Assembly (NCBI GenBank): GCA_963785735.1
Contig: CAWAWJ010000001.1
Coordinates: 1,054,001 to 1,118,000 of the forward strand
DNA from: REEB95 sp963785735
GTDB lineage: Bacteria; Pseudomonadota; Alphaproteobacteria; ATCC43930; CGMCC-115725
Direction: 5' to 3'
Length of the DNA stretch: 64,000 bases
Both the position numbers and the translations under genes were made by a program. Below, piece after piece: positions 34,053-42,893 of the stretch. Position 1 is the first letter of the stretch; each line of letters begins with the position of its first letter. Below the pieces are notes generated by a model, which had not been told where the DNA came from, searched no databases, and saw only the letters and a list, made by a program, of their open reading frames with translations.

Positions 34053-35519
34053 CTAGCGCGGCGCCTTCAGCTTGAAATAGGCGAACGCCACCATGCGCAA
34101 CAGCAGCAGCCCGTGGCGGAAGCGCGAGATCTGGGTCGTGCCGTAACTGCGCGCGGCATAGCGGATCGGCACCTCGATGATCTTGAGCGAAAGCTTGCTC
34201 GCGCCGAAGATCAGATCGAAATCGCCGAATGGATCGAATTCGCCGAAATAGCCGCGCCCCTCGGCGATGCGCCGGTAATGCCGCGCCGTCAGCGCCTTGG
34301 TGCCGCAGAGCGTGTCGGTGAAGCGCTGGTTCAAGAGCCAGGAAAAGAGGAAGGAGAAGATATGGTTGGCGATCCGGTTCAAAAGCCGCATCGCGTCCTG
34401 CTCCAGCGGATAAACGAGCCGGGTGCCGTTGACGAACTCGCCCTTGCCCGAAGCGAGCGCCTGGTGGAATTTCGGCAGCTCCTCGGGCGGCATGGTCATG
34501 TCGGCGTCGAGGATGAAAAGCGCCTCGCCCCGGGCATTGGTGAAGCCCTTCCTGACCGCGTCGCCCTTGCCCTTGCCGTCCTGGCGCAAGCGCTTGATGT
34601 CGCGTTGCGGGTTCGCCGTTATGACGCGCTCGATCTCTTCCCAGGTGCCATCCTTGCTGCCGCCCTCGACGAAGATGATTTCGAGATCGCGGCAGAATTG
34701 AGGGACGCGCGCGACGATATCGCCGATATTGCCGCGCTCGTTGCGGCACGGCACCACCACCGAAGCCGAAAGCCCGCTTTCGGCGGCTTCGCGCATCGGC
34801 CGCGCCACCAGATAATTGCGCAAGCACAGCCGGCGGATGAGCGGCAATGTCGCTATGAAACGGTTGACCAGAGGCCCGATGCCGAAAAGGTGCTTCGGCA
34901 GAAGCTGGCGCCATTCCTCGCGCACCGGCTGGTAATCGGCCAGCATCAGGAGATTGGCGATGTCGGCGGGCCTAAGCCAGTTCATCAGCGGCTCGGGCAT
35001 GCGCGCTTCAAGCCGCTCGGCCAGGCGCAAAGCCGGCTCCCACAGGTAATTGTGATAGGCGATCACCATCCTGGTGTCGCGGTGGCACAGGCGGTGGAGG
35101 CTTGCCAGCGTCGCCTGGCAATCGTCCAGCATGCCGATGGTGTCGGCCATGACGATGACGTCGAAGGGGCCGCCGAGATTGGCGACGAAAGCCTCGTCCT
35201 CGATGTCGCCTTCGGCGAATTCCAGCTCGGGGTGCGCCGCGCGCGCCACATCGATCATGCGCGAAGACAGATCGACGCCCAGCCCATGTGCCGGCTTCAG
35301 CGCGGCCAGCAACGCGCCGCTGCCGCAGCCGATCTCCAGGACATTCAAGCCCTCGGGAATGAGGAACCGCAGGAAGCGCTGGTCGTCCTCGTGGAAATAG
35401 CGGTTCTTGGCGATGAATTCGTCGCGCCGCGGCGCCCAGCGGTCATAGAGTGAGCGCAGCTTGGTCTTGCGGGCGGAAAGCGGCCGCGAAGCTTCGGTGG
35501 AATTGCTGGATTCGGGCAT
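34053..35519 (-). CDS. Fused SAM methyltransferase and GT2 glycosyltransferase
   Basis: 488 residues from ATG 35519. Residues ~20-240 form a class I methyltransferase (VLEIGCGSGALLAAL at 60-74, then GVDLSSRMIDVA). Residues ~250-480 form a DPM1/GtrB-like family 2 glycosyltransferase (SASVVVPCRNERGNI; FVEGGSKDGT; ILDADMTM with D338-x-D340). The GT domain type usually makes a polyprenyl-phosphate sugar, the donor used by GT-C enzymes such as the one at 5895-7385. Weak hydrophobic segments near the end may touch the membrane. The acceptor of the methyl group is unknown; it may be the same glycolipid. It heads a two-gene unit with the permease. Confidence 0.87.
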   Translation of the reverse strand: MPESSNSTEASRPLSARKTKLRSLYDRWAPRRDEFIAKNRYFHEDDQRFLRFLIPEGLNVLEIGCGSGALLAALKPAHGLGVDLSSRMIDVARAAHPELEFAEGDIEDEAFVANLGGPFDVIVMADTIGMLDDCQATLASLHRLCHRDTRMVIAYHNYLWEPALRLAERLEARMPEPLMNWLRPADIANLLMLADYQPVREEWRQLLPKHLFGIGPLVNRFIATLPLIRRLCLRNYLVARPMREAAESGLSASVVVPCRNERGNIGDIVARVPQFCRDLEIIFVEGGSKDGTWEEIERVITANPQRDIKRLRQDGKGKGDAVRKGFTNARGEALFILDADMTMPPEELPKFHQALASGKGEFVNGTRLVYPLEQDAMRLLNRIANHIFSFLFSWLLNQRFTDTLCGTKALTARHYRRIAEGRGYFGEFDPFGDFDLIFGASKLSLKIIEVPIRYAARSYGTTQISRFRHGLLLLRMVAFAYFKLKAPR

Positions 35520-35599
35520 CGGTGTTATGGGCCGAGATATACGCGGAATCGCACTTCCTTGGCCAGATGGCACTGTCCTCATGCTATAGAGGCGCGACC

Positions 35600-37855
35600 A
35601 TGCCAGAGGCCGAATCGAAGGCGCTTTCACCCGCCGCGCCCCCCTATCTCGCTCAATTGAACGCGGCACAGCGCCAGGCGGTCGACGCCATCGACGGCCC
35701 GGTGCTGGTGCTGGCCGGCGCCGGCACCGGCAAGACCCGGGTGCTCACCACGCGACTCGCACATATCCTTGCGAGTCGCAAGGCCTGGCCGTCGCAGATC
35801 CTGGCCGTCACCTTCACCAACAAGGCGGCCTTCGAGATGCGCGAGCGGCTCGAACGCATGATCGGCCAGGCCTCCGAGGGCCTGTGGCTCGGCACCTTCC
35901 ATTCCGTCGCCGCGCGCATTCTGCGCCGCCACGCCGAGGCGGTGGGCTTGAAGCCCAATTTCACCATTCTCGACAGCGACGACCAGCTGCGTCTTGTTAA
36001 ACAGATTGCCGCATCCGAGGGCGTGGACGACAAGCGCTGGCCGGCGCGCGCGATATTGGCGGTGATCGAGCGCTGGAAGGATCGGGGCCTCACCCCCGAC
36101 AAGGTCTCGGGCGCCGAAGCGGGCGATCTCGCCGAAGGCCGCATGGAAAAGCTCTACCGGCTTTACCAGGAGCGGCTCCAGACCGTGAACGCCGCCGATT
36201 TCGGCGATCTCCTGCTGCACAACCTCACCATCTTCCAGTCCCGGCCCGAGATCCTGGCCGATTACCAGGAACGCTTCCGCTACATTTTGGTCGATGAATA
36301 CCAGGACACCAATGTCGCGCAATATCTCTGGCTGCGGCTCTTGGCGCAGAAGCACAAGAATCTGTGCTGCGTCGGCGACGACGACCAGTCGATCTATTCC
36401 TGGCGCGGCGCCGAGATCGGCAACATCCTGCGCTTCGAAAAGGATTTTCCCGGCGCACGGATCGTGCGCCTCGAACAGAATTACCGCTCGACGCCGCATA
36501 TCCTCGCTGCCGCCTCGGCCCTCATCGCCCGCAACGAGGGCCGGCTGGGCAAGACGCTGTGGACCGAAGCCAACGAAGGCGAGCGCGTGTTGTTGCGCGG
36601 CGTCTGGGACGGCGAGGAAGAGGCGCGCTGGGTCGGCGAGGAGATCGAATCGTTCCAGCGCAAGGGCGAAAGCCTGTCGCAGATGGCGATTCTCGTCCGC
36701 GCCGGCTTCCAGACCCGCGAATTCGAGGAACGTTTTATCAAATTGGGTCTGCCCTACCGCGTCATCGGCGGCCCGCGCTTCTACGAGCGCCAGGAAATCC
36801 GCGACGCGCTCGCTTATCTGCGCATCATCCACCAGCCGGGCGACGATCTCGCCTTCGAGCGCATCATCAACACGCCGCGCCGCGGCATCGGCACCCAAAG
36901 CCTGCAATCGATCCACCAATTGGCCCGCGCCGGGCGAATGCCGCTTGCCGAGGCCGCGCACCGGCTGATCGAGACCGACGAGTTGAAACCCGCCGCGCGC
37001 AAGGCGATCGGCGGGTTCCTTCAGGACATCGCGCGCTGGCGCGGCCAGGCGCAAACCGCCTCGCATGTCGATCTGGCGCAAACCGTGCTCGACGAATCGG
37101 GCTATACCGCGATGTGGCAAGCCGACAAATCGGCCGACGCGCCGGGCCGGCTCGAGAACCTGAAGGAGCTGGTCGCGGCCTTGGCCGAGTTCGAGACCCT
37201 CGAGGGGTTCCTCGACCATGTCAGCCTGGTGATGGAGAACACCGCCCAGAAAGGCGGCGAGATGGCCAATCTGATGACGCTGCACGGCGCCAAGGGGCTC
37301 GAATTCGACATCGTGTTCCTGCCGGGCTGGGAGGAGGGGTTGTTTCCGAACCAGCGTTCGCTCGACGAGCACGGCCAGAAGGGGCTGGAGGAAGAGCGCC
37401 GCCTCGCCTATGTCGGCCTCACCCGCGCGCGCCGCCGCGCCTTCATCTCCTTCGCCGTCAACCGCCGCATCCACGGCCAGTGGCAGACCACCATGCCCTC
37501 GCGTTTCATCGCCGAGCTGCCCGAGGCGCATGTGGAAAGCCAGAGCGAGCCGGGATTGTTCCCGCGCGCTCCGGCCGCCAAGGGGTCGGCGCATGACGAG
37601 GAACCGGATGACGGCGATTGGAAGCCCACGCAACTGTTGCGCCGCCGGCCCGAAGCGGCGCGGCTGGCGATGGCCGGGCGCGGATCGCCCGATGCCGGCG
37701 CGCGTTCCCCCGGCGGACTCGGCCCGGGCGACCGCATCTTCCACAAGAAATTCGGCTATGGCGTGGTGCGCGCCACCGATGGCGGCAAGCTGTCGATCGC
37801 CTTCGACAAGGCGGGCGACAAGATGGTGATCGAAAGCTTCGTGGAGAAGGCGTGA
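35600..37855 (+). CDS. uvrD: UvrD/PcrA-family DNA helicase II
   Basis: 751 residues from ATG 35600; an upstream in-frame start at 35450 is antisense to the neighbour and rejected. Superfamily 1A motifs are in order: LNAAQRQAVDAIDGPVLVLA, Walker A AGAGTGKT, VTFTNKAAFEMRERL, VDEYQDTN, GDDDQSIYSWRGAEI, LEQNYRST, MTLHGAKGLEFDIVFLPG and AYVGLTRARRRA. The last ~50 residues are a Tudor-like UvrD C-terminal domain (GDRIFHKKFGYGVVRATDGG). It unwinds DNA in excision and mismatch repair. It overlaps the prmA start by 4 nt. Confidence 0.96.
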   Translation: MPEAESKALSPAAPPYLAQLNAAQRQAVDAIDGPVLVLAGAGTGKTRVLTTRLAHILASRKAWPSQILAVTFTNKAAFEMRERLERMIGQASEGLWLGTFHSVAARILRRHAEAVGLKPNFTILDSDDQLRLVKQIAASEGVDDKRWPARAILAVIERWKDRGLTPDKVSGAEAGDLAEGRMEKLYRLYQERLQTVNAADFGDLLLHNLTIFQSRPEILADYQERFRYILVDEYQDTNVAQYLWLRLLAQKHKNLCCVGDDDQSIYSWRGAEIGNILRFEKDFPGARIVRLEQNYRSTPHILAAASALIARNEGRLGKTLWTEANEGERVLLRGVWDGEEEARWVGEEIESFQRKGESLSQMAILVRAGFQTREFEERFIKLGLPYRVIGGPRFYERQEIRDALAYLRIIHQPGDDLAFERIINTPRRGIGTQSLQSIHQLARAGRMPLAEAAHRLIETDELKPAARKAIGGFLQDIARWRGQAQTASHVDLAQTVLDESGYTAMWQADKSADAPGRLENLKELVAALAEFETLEGFLDHVSLVMENTAQKGGEMANLMTLHGAKGLEFDIVFLPGWEEGLFPNQRSLDEHGQKGLEEERRLAYVGLTRARRRAFISFAVNRRIHGQWQTTMPSRFIAELPEAHVESQSEPGLFPRAPAAKGSAHDEEPDDGDWKPTQLLRRRPEAARLAMAGRGSPDAGARSPGGLGPGDRIFHKKFGYGVVRATDGGKLSIAFDKAGDKMVIESFVEKA

Positions 37856-38778
37856 CGCCGGATTTGTGGAAGATCGTCGCTGACGCGCCCGACGCCGATT
37901 CGGCCGAAGCGGTGATCGCCGCGCTCGACAACACGGGCGGCGCGGTCAGCGCTTTTGAATCCGCCCCCGGCGGTTCCTGGCGCATCGACGCGCTCACGAT
38001 GGCCACGCCCGACCGGGGGCTAATCGAGGCGCGGCTGGCCTTGGCCTGGAGCGGGCATTCGGGATCGCCGCCTTCATTGGCCTTCGCGCGCGTCAAGCAG
38101 CAGGATTGGCTCAAGGCCAATCAGGCGAGTTTCCCGCCCATCCGGGCCGGCCGGTTTTTCATCCACGGCTCGTATTTCAAGGGCCCGGCGCCGAGCGGCA
38201 GCGTGGCGCTCAAAATCGACGCCGCCACCGCTTTCGGCACCGGCGAGCATGGCTCGACCCAGGGCTGTCTTTGGGCGCTCGATTATCTGGCGCGGCGGTT
38301 TAATCCCCGGCGCGTGCTCGACATGGGCACCGGCACCGGCGTGCTGGCGCTGGCTTCGGCCAGGCTTTGGCGCCGCCCGGTCGCGGCTTTCGACATCGAC
38401 GCCGAAGCGGTTCGGGTATCCGCCTTGAACGCCCGGGTCAATGGCGTGGCGGGTTTGGTCAAGGCCCGGCGCGCCCAAGGTTATCGCAGCCGCGATCTCT
38501 GGCGTTTGGCGCCTTACGATCTGGTCCTGGCCAATATCCTGGCGCGGCCGCTGGCAAAAATGGCGCGCGATCTTTCCCGCGCGCTTTCGCCCCGGGGCGT
38601 CGCCGTGCTGGCCGGGCTTCTGCCCCGGCAGGAATCCCTGGTGCTATCCGCCCACCGCGCCCAGGGTCTCGATCTGGCGGCGCGGCTCGATGTTTCCGGC
38701 TGGCGCACCCTCGTTCTGTCGCGCGCGCCTATGGGTTCCTTCAACCATCCAATCAACTTCGATAACGGGAAGCCATGA
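37852..38778 (+). CDS. prmA: Ribosomal protein L11 methyltransferase
   Basis: 308 residues from a GTG at 37852 that overlaps the uvrD stop (GTGA) and has GGAG upstream. The N-terminal substrate-recognition domain is followed by the PrmA signature AFGTGEHGSTQGCL, the SAM-binding DMGTGTGVLALASARL and the ANILARPLAKM motif that replaces NPPY in this family. It trimethylates ribosomal protein L11. Coupling by overlap to uvrD and uppP suggests one transcript. Confidence 0.95.
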   Translation: MTPDLWKIVADAPDADSAEAVIAALDNTGGAVSAFESAPGGSWRIDALTMATPDRGLIEARLALAWSGHSGSPPSLAFARVKQQDWLKANQASFPPIRAGRFFIHGSYFKGPAPSGSVALKIDAATAFGTGEHGSTQGCLWALDYLARRFNPRRVLDMGTGTGVLALASARLWRRPVAAFDIDAEAVRVSALNARVNGVAGLVKARRAQGYRSRDLWRLAPYDLVLANILARPLAKMARDLSRALSPRGVAVLAGLLPRQESLVLSAHRAQGLDLAARLDVSGWRTLVLSRAPMGSFNHPINFDNGKP

Positions 38779-39608
38779 CCCTCATTCAAGCGCTGATCAC
38801 CGCCATCATCCAGGGCGTCACCGAGCTTTTTCCGGTGTCGAGCCTGGGCCACGCCGTCGTGCTGCCGAGCCTATTCGGCTGGAGCATCGACCAGCATTCG
38901 CCCCAATTCCTGCCTTTCCTAGTGGTGCTGCATCTGGGCACGGCGGCGGCGCTGCTCCTTTATTTCTGGCGCGACTGGACCGGGCTGGCGATGGCGGCTT
39001 TGTTCATCGGCCCGCGCGAAGAGCGCCGGGCCCGCCAGCTTCTGCTGGTCCAGATCGTCGTCGCCACCATTCCGGCGGTGATCCTGGGCTTCGCGCTCGA
39101 AAAATTCTTCCGGGCCCTGTTCGGCTCGCCGGTGGCGGCGGCGGGGTTCCTGGTGCTGAACGGCTTCCTGCTGTTCTTCGGCGAGCGCATGCGGCGACAA
39201 GGCGGCCACCGCCGGCTCGATTCCATGCGCTGGCTCGACGCACTGGCGATCGGCCTCTGGCAAGCGGCCGCGCTCATCCCCGGCATCTCGCGTTCGGGCG
39301 CGACCATGGTGGGCGGGCTGTTGCGGGGATTCCACCACGAAGACGCGGCGCATTTCTCGTTCCTGATCGCGACGCCGGTGATCCTCGGCGCCACCGTGCT
39401 GGAAGTGCCGCATTTGCTGCATGAGGGGGGCAGCTTCGGCCCGGTGGCCTGGCTCGCGGGACTGGTGGCGGGCATCACCGCCTGGCTCAGCATCGCCTTC
39501 CTGATGCGCTACTTCAAACGCCACGATTTCGAGGCGCTCGATCCCTTCGCCTGGTATTGCTGGACCTTCGGCGCGATCGCGCTCGGGCTGCTGCTGTTCG
39601 TGCTCTAG
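38775..39608 (+). CDS. uppP: Undecaprenyl-diphosphatase UppP/BacA
   Basis: 277 residues, about 8 membrane segments. It has both catalytic regions: IIQGVTELFPVSSLGHAV near residue 15 and the PGISRSGATMVGGLLRG loop near 170. It removes one phosphate from undecaprenyl diphosphate to recycle the carrier for peptidoglycan and other envelope glycans. It overlaps prmA by 4 nt. It is convergent with the CDF exporter across 34 nt. Confidence 0.96.
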   Translation: MTLIQALITAIIQGVTELFPVSSLGHAVVLPSLFGWSIDQHSPQFLPFLVVLHLGTAAALLLYFWRDWTGLAMAALFIGPREERRARQLLLVQIVVATIPAVILGFALEKFFRALFGSPVAAAGFLVLNGFLLFFGERMRRQGGHRRLDSMRWLDALAIGLWQAAALIPGISRSGATMVGGLLRGFHHEDAAHFSFLIATPVILGATVLEVPHLLHEGGSFGPVAWLAGLVAGITAWLSIAFLMRYFKRHDFEALDPFAWYCWTFGAIALGLLLFVL

Positions 39609-39642
39609 CTTAGAGCCCCGAGCGCAAGCGAGACTTTTTTAG

Positions 39643-40590
39643 TTAAACCACGTGGTCGGGCTCGAGCGCGCATTCTTGCGCGCCGGTCTCGACCTGGAAC
39701 GTGGCGTGGCCGATGGCGAAACGCTCGTCGAGCTCGGCCGAGAACCGCGCCAAGGCTGAATCGCCGGGATGGCCCGCGGGCATGACCAGGTGCGCGGTGA
39801 GCGCGGTTTCGGTCGTGCTCATCGGCCAGATATGCAGGTCATGCACCGCCGTCACGCCGTGGAAGCGCTTCAGGTGATCGCGCACCTCGCGCGGGTCAAT
39901 GCCGTGCGGCACGGCGTCGAGCGCCATGTCGAGCGCGCGGCGGAGCAGGCTCCAGGTACCGACGACGATGATGGCGGAGACCGCCAGGCTCGCCGCCGGG
40001 TCGAGCCACAGCCAGCCGGTGGCGAGGATCAACGCGCCCGAAACCGCCACGCCCAAGCTCACCCCGGCGTCGCCCAGGGCATGGGCCATGGCGCTCGCCA
40101 CGTTCAGATCCTTGTGCTCGCCGCGGAAGAGGATTAGCGCGGTCAAGCCGTTGATCGCGACGCCCAGCGACGCGACCCAGATCACGATCATGCCGGCGAC
40201 GGGTTGGGGCGCGATCAGCCGCTGCACCGCCTCGATCCCGATCGCGCCCACCGCGATCAGCAGGATGATCGAATTGAGCAAGGCCGCGAGGATGGAAGAG
40301 CCGCCGAGGCCGTAGGTGAAACGGCCGGTCGGCTCGCGCCGGCCGAGCCGGTAGGCGCCCCAGGCTGCCGCGAGCCCCAACATGTCGCCGAAATTATGCC
40401 CGGCATCGGCCAGGAGCGCCATGGAATGGCCGATCAGGCCGAAGGCGAGTTCCACCAGCACGAAGGCGCAATTGAGCGCGAGCGCGAGAGCGAAGACGAG
40501 TCCCTGGCCCGCATGACCATGGCCCGCCGAGGCGTGGCGGTGATGCGGGTGGTGATGGCCGTGGGGGCCGTGATCGTGATCGGCATGCAT
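39643..40590 (-). CDS. CDF-family cation efflux protein (ZitB/CzcD-like)
   Basis: 315 residues. The N-terminus is a His-rich metal-capturing segment (about a dozen His within the first 28 residues). Six membrane helices carry the two half-sites LLADAGHNFGD and SAMAHALGDAG, whose Asp and His bind Zn2+ for exchange with protons. The C-terminal cytosolic domain (~215-315) is the ferredoxin-like dimerisation unit with HDLHIWPMST. It most likely exports Zn2+ or a related divalent metal. Confidence 0.94.
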   Translation of the reverse strand: MHADHDHGPHGHHHPHHRHASAGHGHAGQGLVFALALALNCAFVLVELAFGLIGHSMALLADAGHNFGDMLGLAAAWGAYRLGRREPTGRFTYGLGGSSILAALLNSIILLIAVGAIGIEAVQRLIAPQPVAGMIVIWVASLGVAINGLTALILFRGEHKDLNVASAMAHALGDAGVSLGVAVSGALILATGWLWLDPAASLAVSAIIVVGTWSLLRRALDMALDAVPHGIDPREVRDHLKRFHGVTAVHDLHIWPMSTTETALTAHLVMPAGHPGDSALARFSAELDERFAIGHATFQVETGAQECALEPDHVV

Positions 40591-40656
40591 CGCCCTCAGT
40601 TTGCGCCAAAAGCGGGCGCAAATCGAGGGCGTGCCGGTTACGGGGCCCTCAATCGA

Positions 40657-40674
40657 CTCCGGCTAAGCCCGGAG
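40657..40674. terminator. Hairpin downstream of the DUF1127 gene
   Basis: CTCCGG (40657-40662) and CCGGAG (40669-40674) pair around a 6-nt loop 10 nt beyond the DUF1127 stop (minus strand) and upstream of the CDF gene. There is no T-run, so it is a weak terminator candidate. Confidence 0.35.
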
Positions 40675-40684
40675 CCGAGGGAGC

Positions 40685-40903
40685 TTAGTGCGCGTGAGAG
40701 TGGCGGTTGGCCTTGGTCCAGCTCGGCACGCGCGAGGCGCGCGGCTGGCTCAGGACATAGGGGATTTCCGACCGGGTGATGCCGATATCGGCGAGCGAGC
40801 GGTCGTCGAGCTGAGCGAGCTCGGCATAGGCCTGCTGCCGGCGGCGCCACTCGGCGAAGATCTGGCCGAGGCGATCGAGCGCGCGGATCAGAAGGGTCGT
40901 CAT
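40685..40903 (-). CDS. DUF1127 small protein
   Basis: 72 residues from ATG 40903, preceded by AAGGA at a good distance. The DUF1127 (YjiS-like) motif is complete: RRRQQAYAELAQLDDRSLADIGITRSEI, an Arg-rich helix followed by an L-x-D-R-x-L-x-D-I-G-I-T-R turn. Such proteins are abundant in alphaproteobacteria, often stress- or phosphate-regulated, and some influence RNA turnover. Upstream sequence to ~41100 is AT-rich with a TATAAC that could be a -10 element, consistent with its own promoter. Confidence 0.88.
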   Translation of the reverse strand: MTTLLIRALDRLGQIFAEWRRRQQAYAELAQLDDRSLADIGITRSEIPYVLSQPRASRVPSWTKANRHSHAH

Positions 40904-41158
40904 GGTCGTTTTTCCTTGTTCACAAACGTTATACTGCACCGCACAAAACATATTCCTAATTACCTCATGTTGCAGTGGCGAATAAATCAGGACTGGCATA
41001 CCAGAAGCGCATGTCATCGTGCATGCTTATGTAACATCGTTATATCAACGTCTTAGTTCGAACATATTAACAGTAATTAACCTGTTGGTCTGCGTCTTAG
41101 CGCCGCAGGGCCGCGTTGAACGCGTTAAAAAGGAACCGATGCGGGCGAAAGCAGGCAC

Positions 41159-41560
41159 CTAGCTGCGCTTGATCATATCGAGGATGGTCTGGGTGTCGGC
41201 GGCGACGATGGGTGTGCTGAGCGATTTGATCATGTCGGGTGGTAGCTGCGCGATGACCGAAGCGTTGCCGACGGCGCATCCCCCGCCCGGCCAATAAAGC
41301 ACGGTGGAGGTTTGCCGAAGGATATCGAGCAATCCTTGCCATAGTTCAGGACTCGCAGCTGGCCGGTTGACGTTGCAATCTCCAATCTCGCTGTCGTCGT
41401 CTATGTAGAGATAAGATCGGCCGCCATTCGGAAAACTGAGAACCCAGCAGCCATCGCGGCGTTCGGCAACATATTGACCGAGAGCTTTTTCAACGATGTT
41501 CTGTGGGAACGTCGAGGGCTTTCCGTTTTGAAAACATCCCAGAAAAAGGTCGAAGCTCAT
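41159..41560 (-). CDS. Candidate immunity protein for the adjacent toxin
   Basis: 133 residues, no signal peptide or membrane segment, acidic (IYIDDD/DSEIGD region), starting MSFDLFLGCF. It begins 6 nt after the end of the toxin gene on the same strand, the usual toxin-then-immunity order. Tox-REase-5 toxins are often paired with Imm52-type proteins; I cannot confirm that family by eye. G+C is lower than in the core genes. The immunity role is inferred from position and size. Confidence 0.65.
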   Translation of the reverse strand: MSFDLFLGCFQNGKPSTFPQNIVEKALGQYVAERRDGCWVLSFPNGGRSYLYIDDDSEIGDCNVNRPAASPELWQGLLDILRQTSTVLYWPGGGCAVGNASVIAQLPPDMIKSLSTPIVAADTQTILDMIKRS

Positions 41561-41566
41561 TGATCG

Positions 41567-42777
41567 TTATTTCCCTGAGGCAAAAATAAATCTTATGGGG
41601 TTCCGAGGTGGCGTGTAGATAACAATGATATTTTTTAATTGGAGCCGATTCATTAGCTGTGCTATTGCGGTTGCAACTTGTGGATCGGCAACATGCCATT
41701 CTACCGTTCTTTGTCCGGCCGCGATTGATTGATCTGTAGCCTGTTTTTCGAGGCGTCGGAGACCTGTATACCAACTTGCCATTCGCCCAATTCGGTCAAG
41801 AAATTCTCATATCCCAATCCCTTTGCCTCAAGCATCGTGCTGTCACTTTCGCGGCAGCCATCGAAACTAACGCCGTTTAAATTGACTGCCAAGCCAGGTG
41901 GCAAGCCAGATATTTGTTGTTGATAATCTAGCGTCCGCTCCGATCGTCCTTCAATTATTTCCGGGCTTGGATCCGGACAGAGCTTCGGCTGGTCTTGGTC
42001 AGTATCGGTTTGCGCCTGGGCGGCGGTTCCGGAGCGGTCACGGCTATCGGTGCTTGAGGCGTATTCCGGCAACCAATCCGGATCGAGGGCGAGGCTGCCA
42101 TCGAGATTGCGGCCAATGGTCCTGCCATCCTCGTCGCGGAAGATTCCATCGCCCACGGATCGGCCGTGGAATATTGGATTGGAATCGCCGCCGACATCCT
42201 GGATCAAATCGAGAATGCCGGTGCCTTGGTCGTAATGATAGGAAATATCCGGTCGGCCGGGCAACGTACCGGTGGAGATGAGGCTGCTGTTGGTGGGAAT
42301 GAAGAGCGTGCCGAAAAACGCGGCAGGCGCTTCGAAGCCGAAACCAAGGGACCGCAGAGCGGACAGAACCGTCGGGCCTACATCGCCGAAGATATCGGCG
42401 GCTACTGAGGTGGCCGCTGCCGCGCCACCGCCCTCGCTGGTCCAGAGGCCATGGTCGTCGCGCGGCTCATCCGGGTTGTATTCTTTCGTCAGCGCGGCGG
42501 CGAGGGCAAGGCGCCGCAAGTTCGGGTCGCCGAGTTCGGCGAGAGGAATTACAAAGCCTCGACACCGCGCCTTCGCGATATCGCTCTTGAGGAAATATGC
42601 GCCTCTACCGTCGAATGCGGCGCGCAGCAGCCGCGCCGCCTCCTTGCCAAGCCCGGCGTAGACATAGCCGCAAGGCGTGCGCTGTACGAAGACGCGATCC
42701 GGCGCGAGCATGCCGCGCGATGTGTCGATGGTGATGGGGTGCTTATGTTGGCGCTTTGGCGCAGACATGGACTTCAT
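41567..42777 (-). pseudogene. Polymorphic toxin with C-terminal Tox-REase-5 domain, frameshifted
   Basis: From ATG 42777 (MKSMSAPKRQ) about 330 residues read in one frame. The N-terminal part contains KEYNPDEPRDDHGLWTSEGG, a motif seen in phage-derived and toxin proteins, then a variable linker. The nuclease domain starts with FDGCRESDSTMLEAKGLGYE, giving D306 and E317-x-K319 of a restriction-endonuclease fold. At 41776-41782 one base is missing; the rest of the domain (WYTGLRRLEKQATDQS ... VEWHVADPQVATAI ... IIVIYTPPR) continues in another frame to 41567, exactly as in intact Tox-REase-5 toxins. Span length is 3n+2. As sequenced, the toxin would be inactive. No secretion-system gene or Rhs/VgrG core is nearby. 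Confidence 0.75.
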
Positions 42778-42893
42778 GAAATCCCATTTCAAGTTTGTAT
42801 TATAGAACAAATAGAGAACATAATCAACCGATAAATCAGAGCTACCGAGAGCTACAGAACGCTTCGTCTTCAAGCTTTGCTATTCTCCCGCTC

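Noticed and set aside
40904..41158. General-stress (EcfG-type) promoter before the DUF1127 gene
   Set aside because: GGAAT and CGTT are both present but 23 nt apart, too far for the usual spacing.
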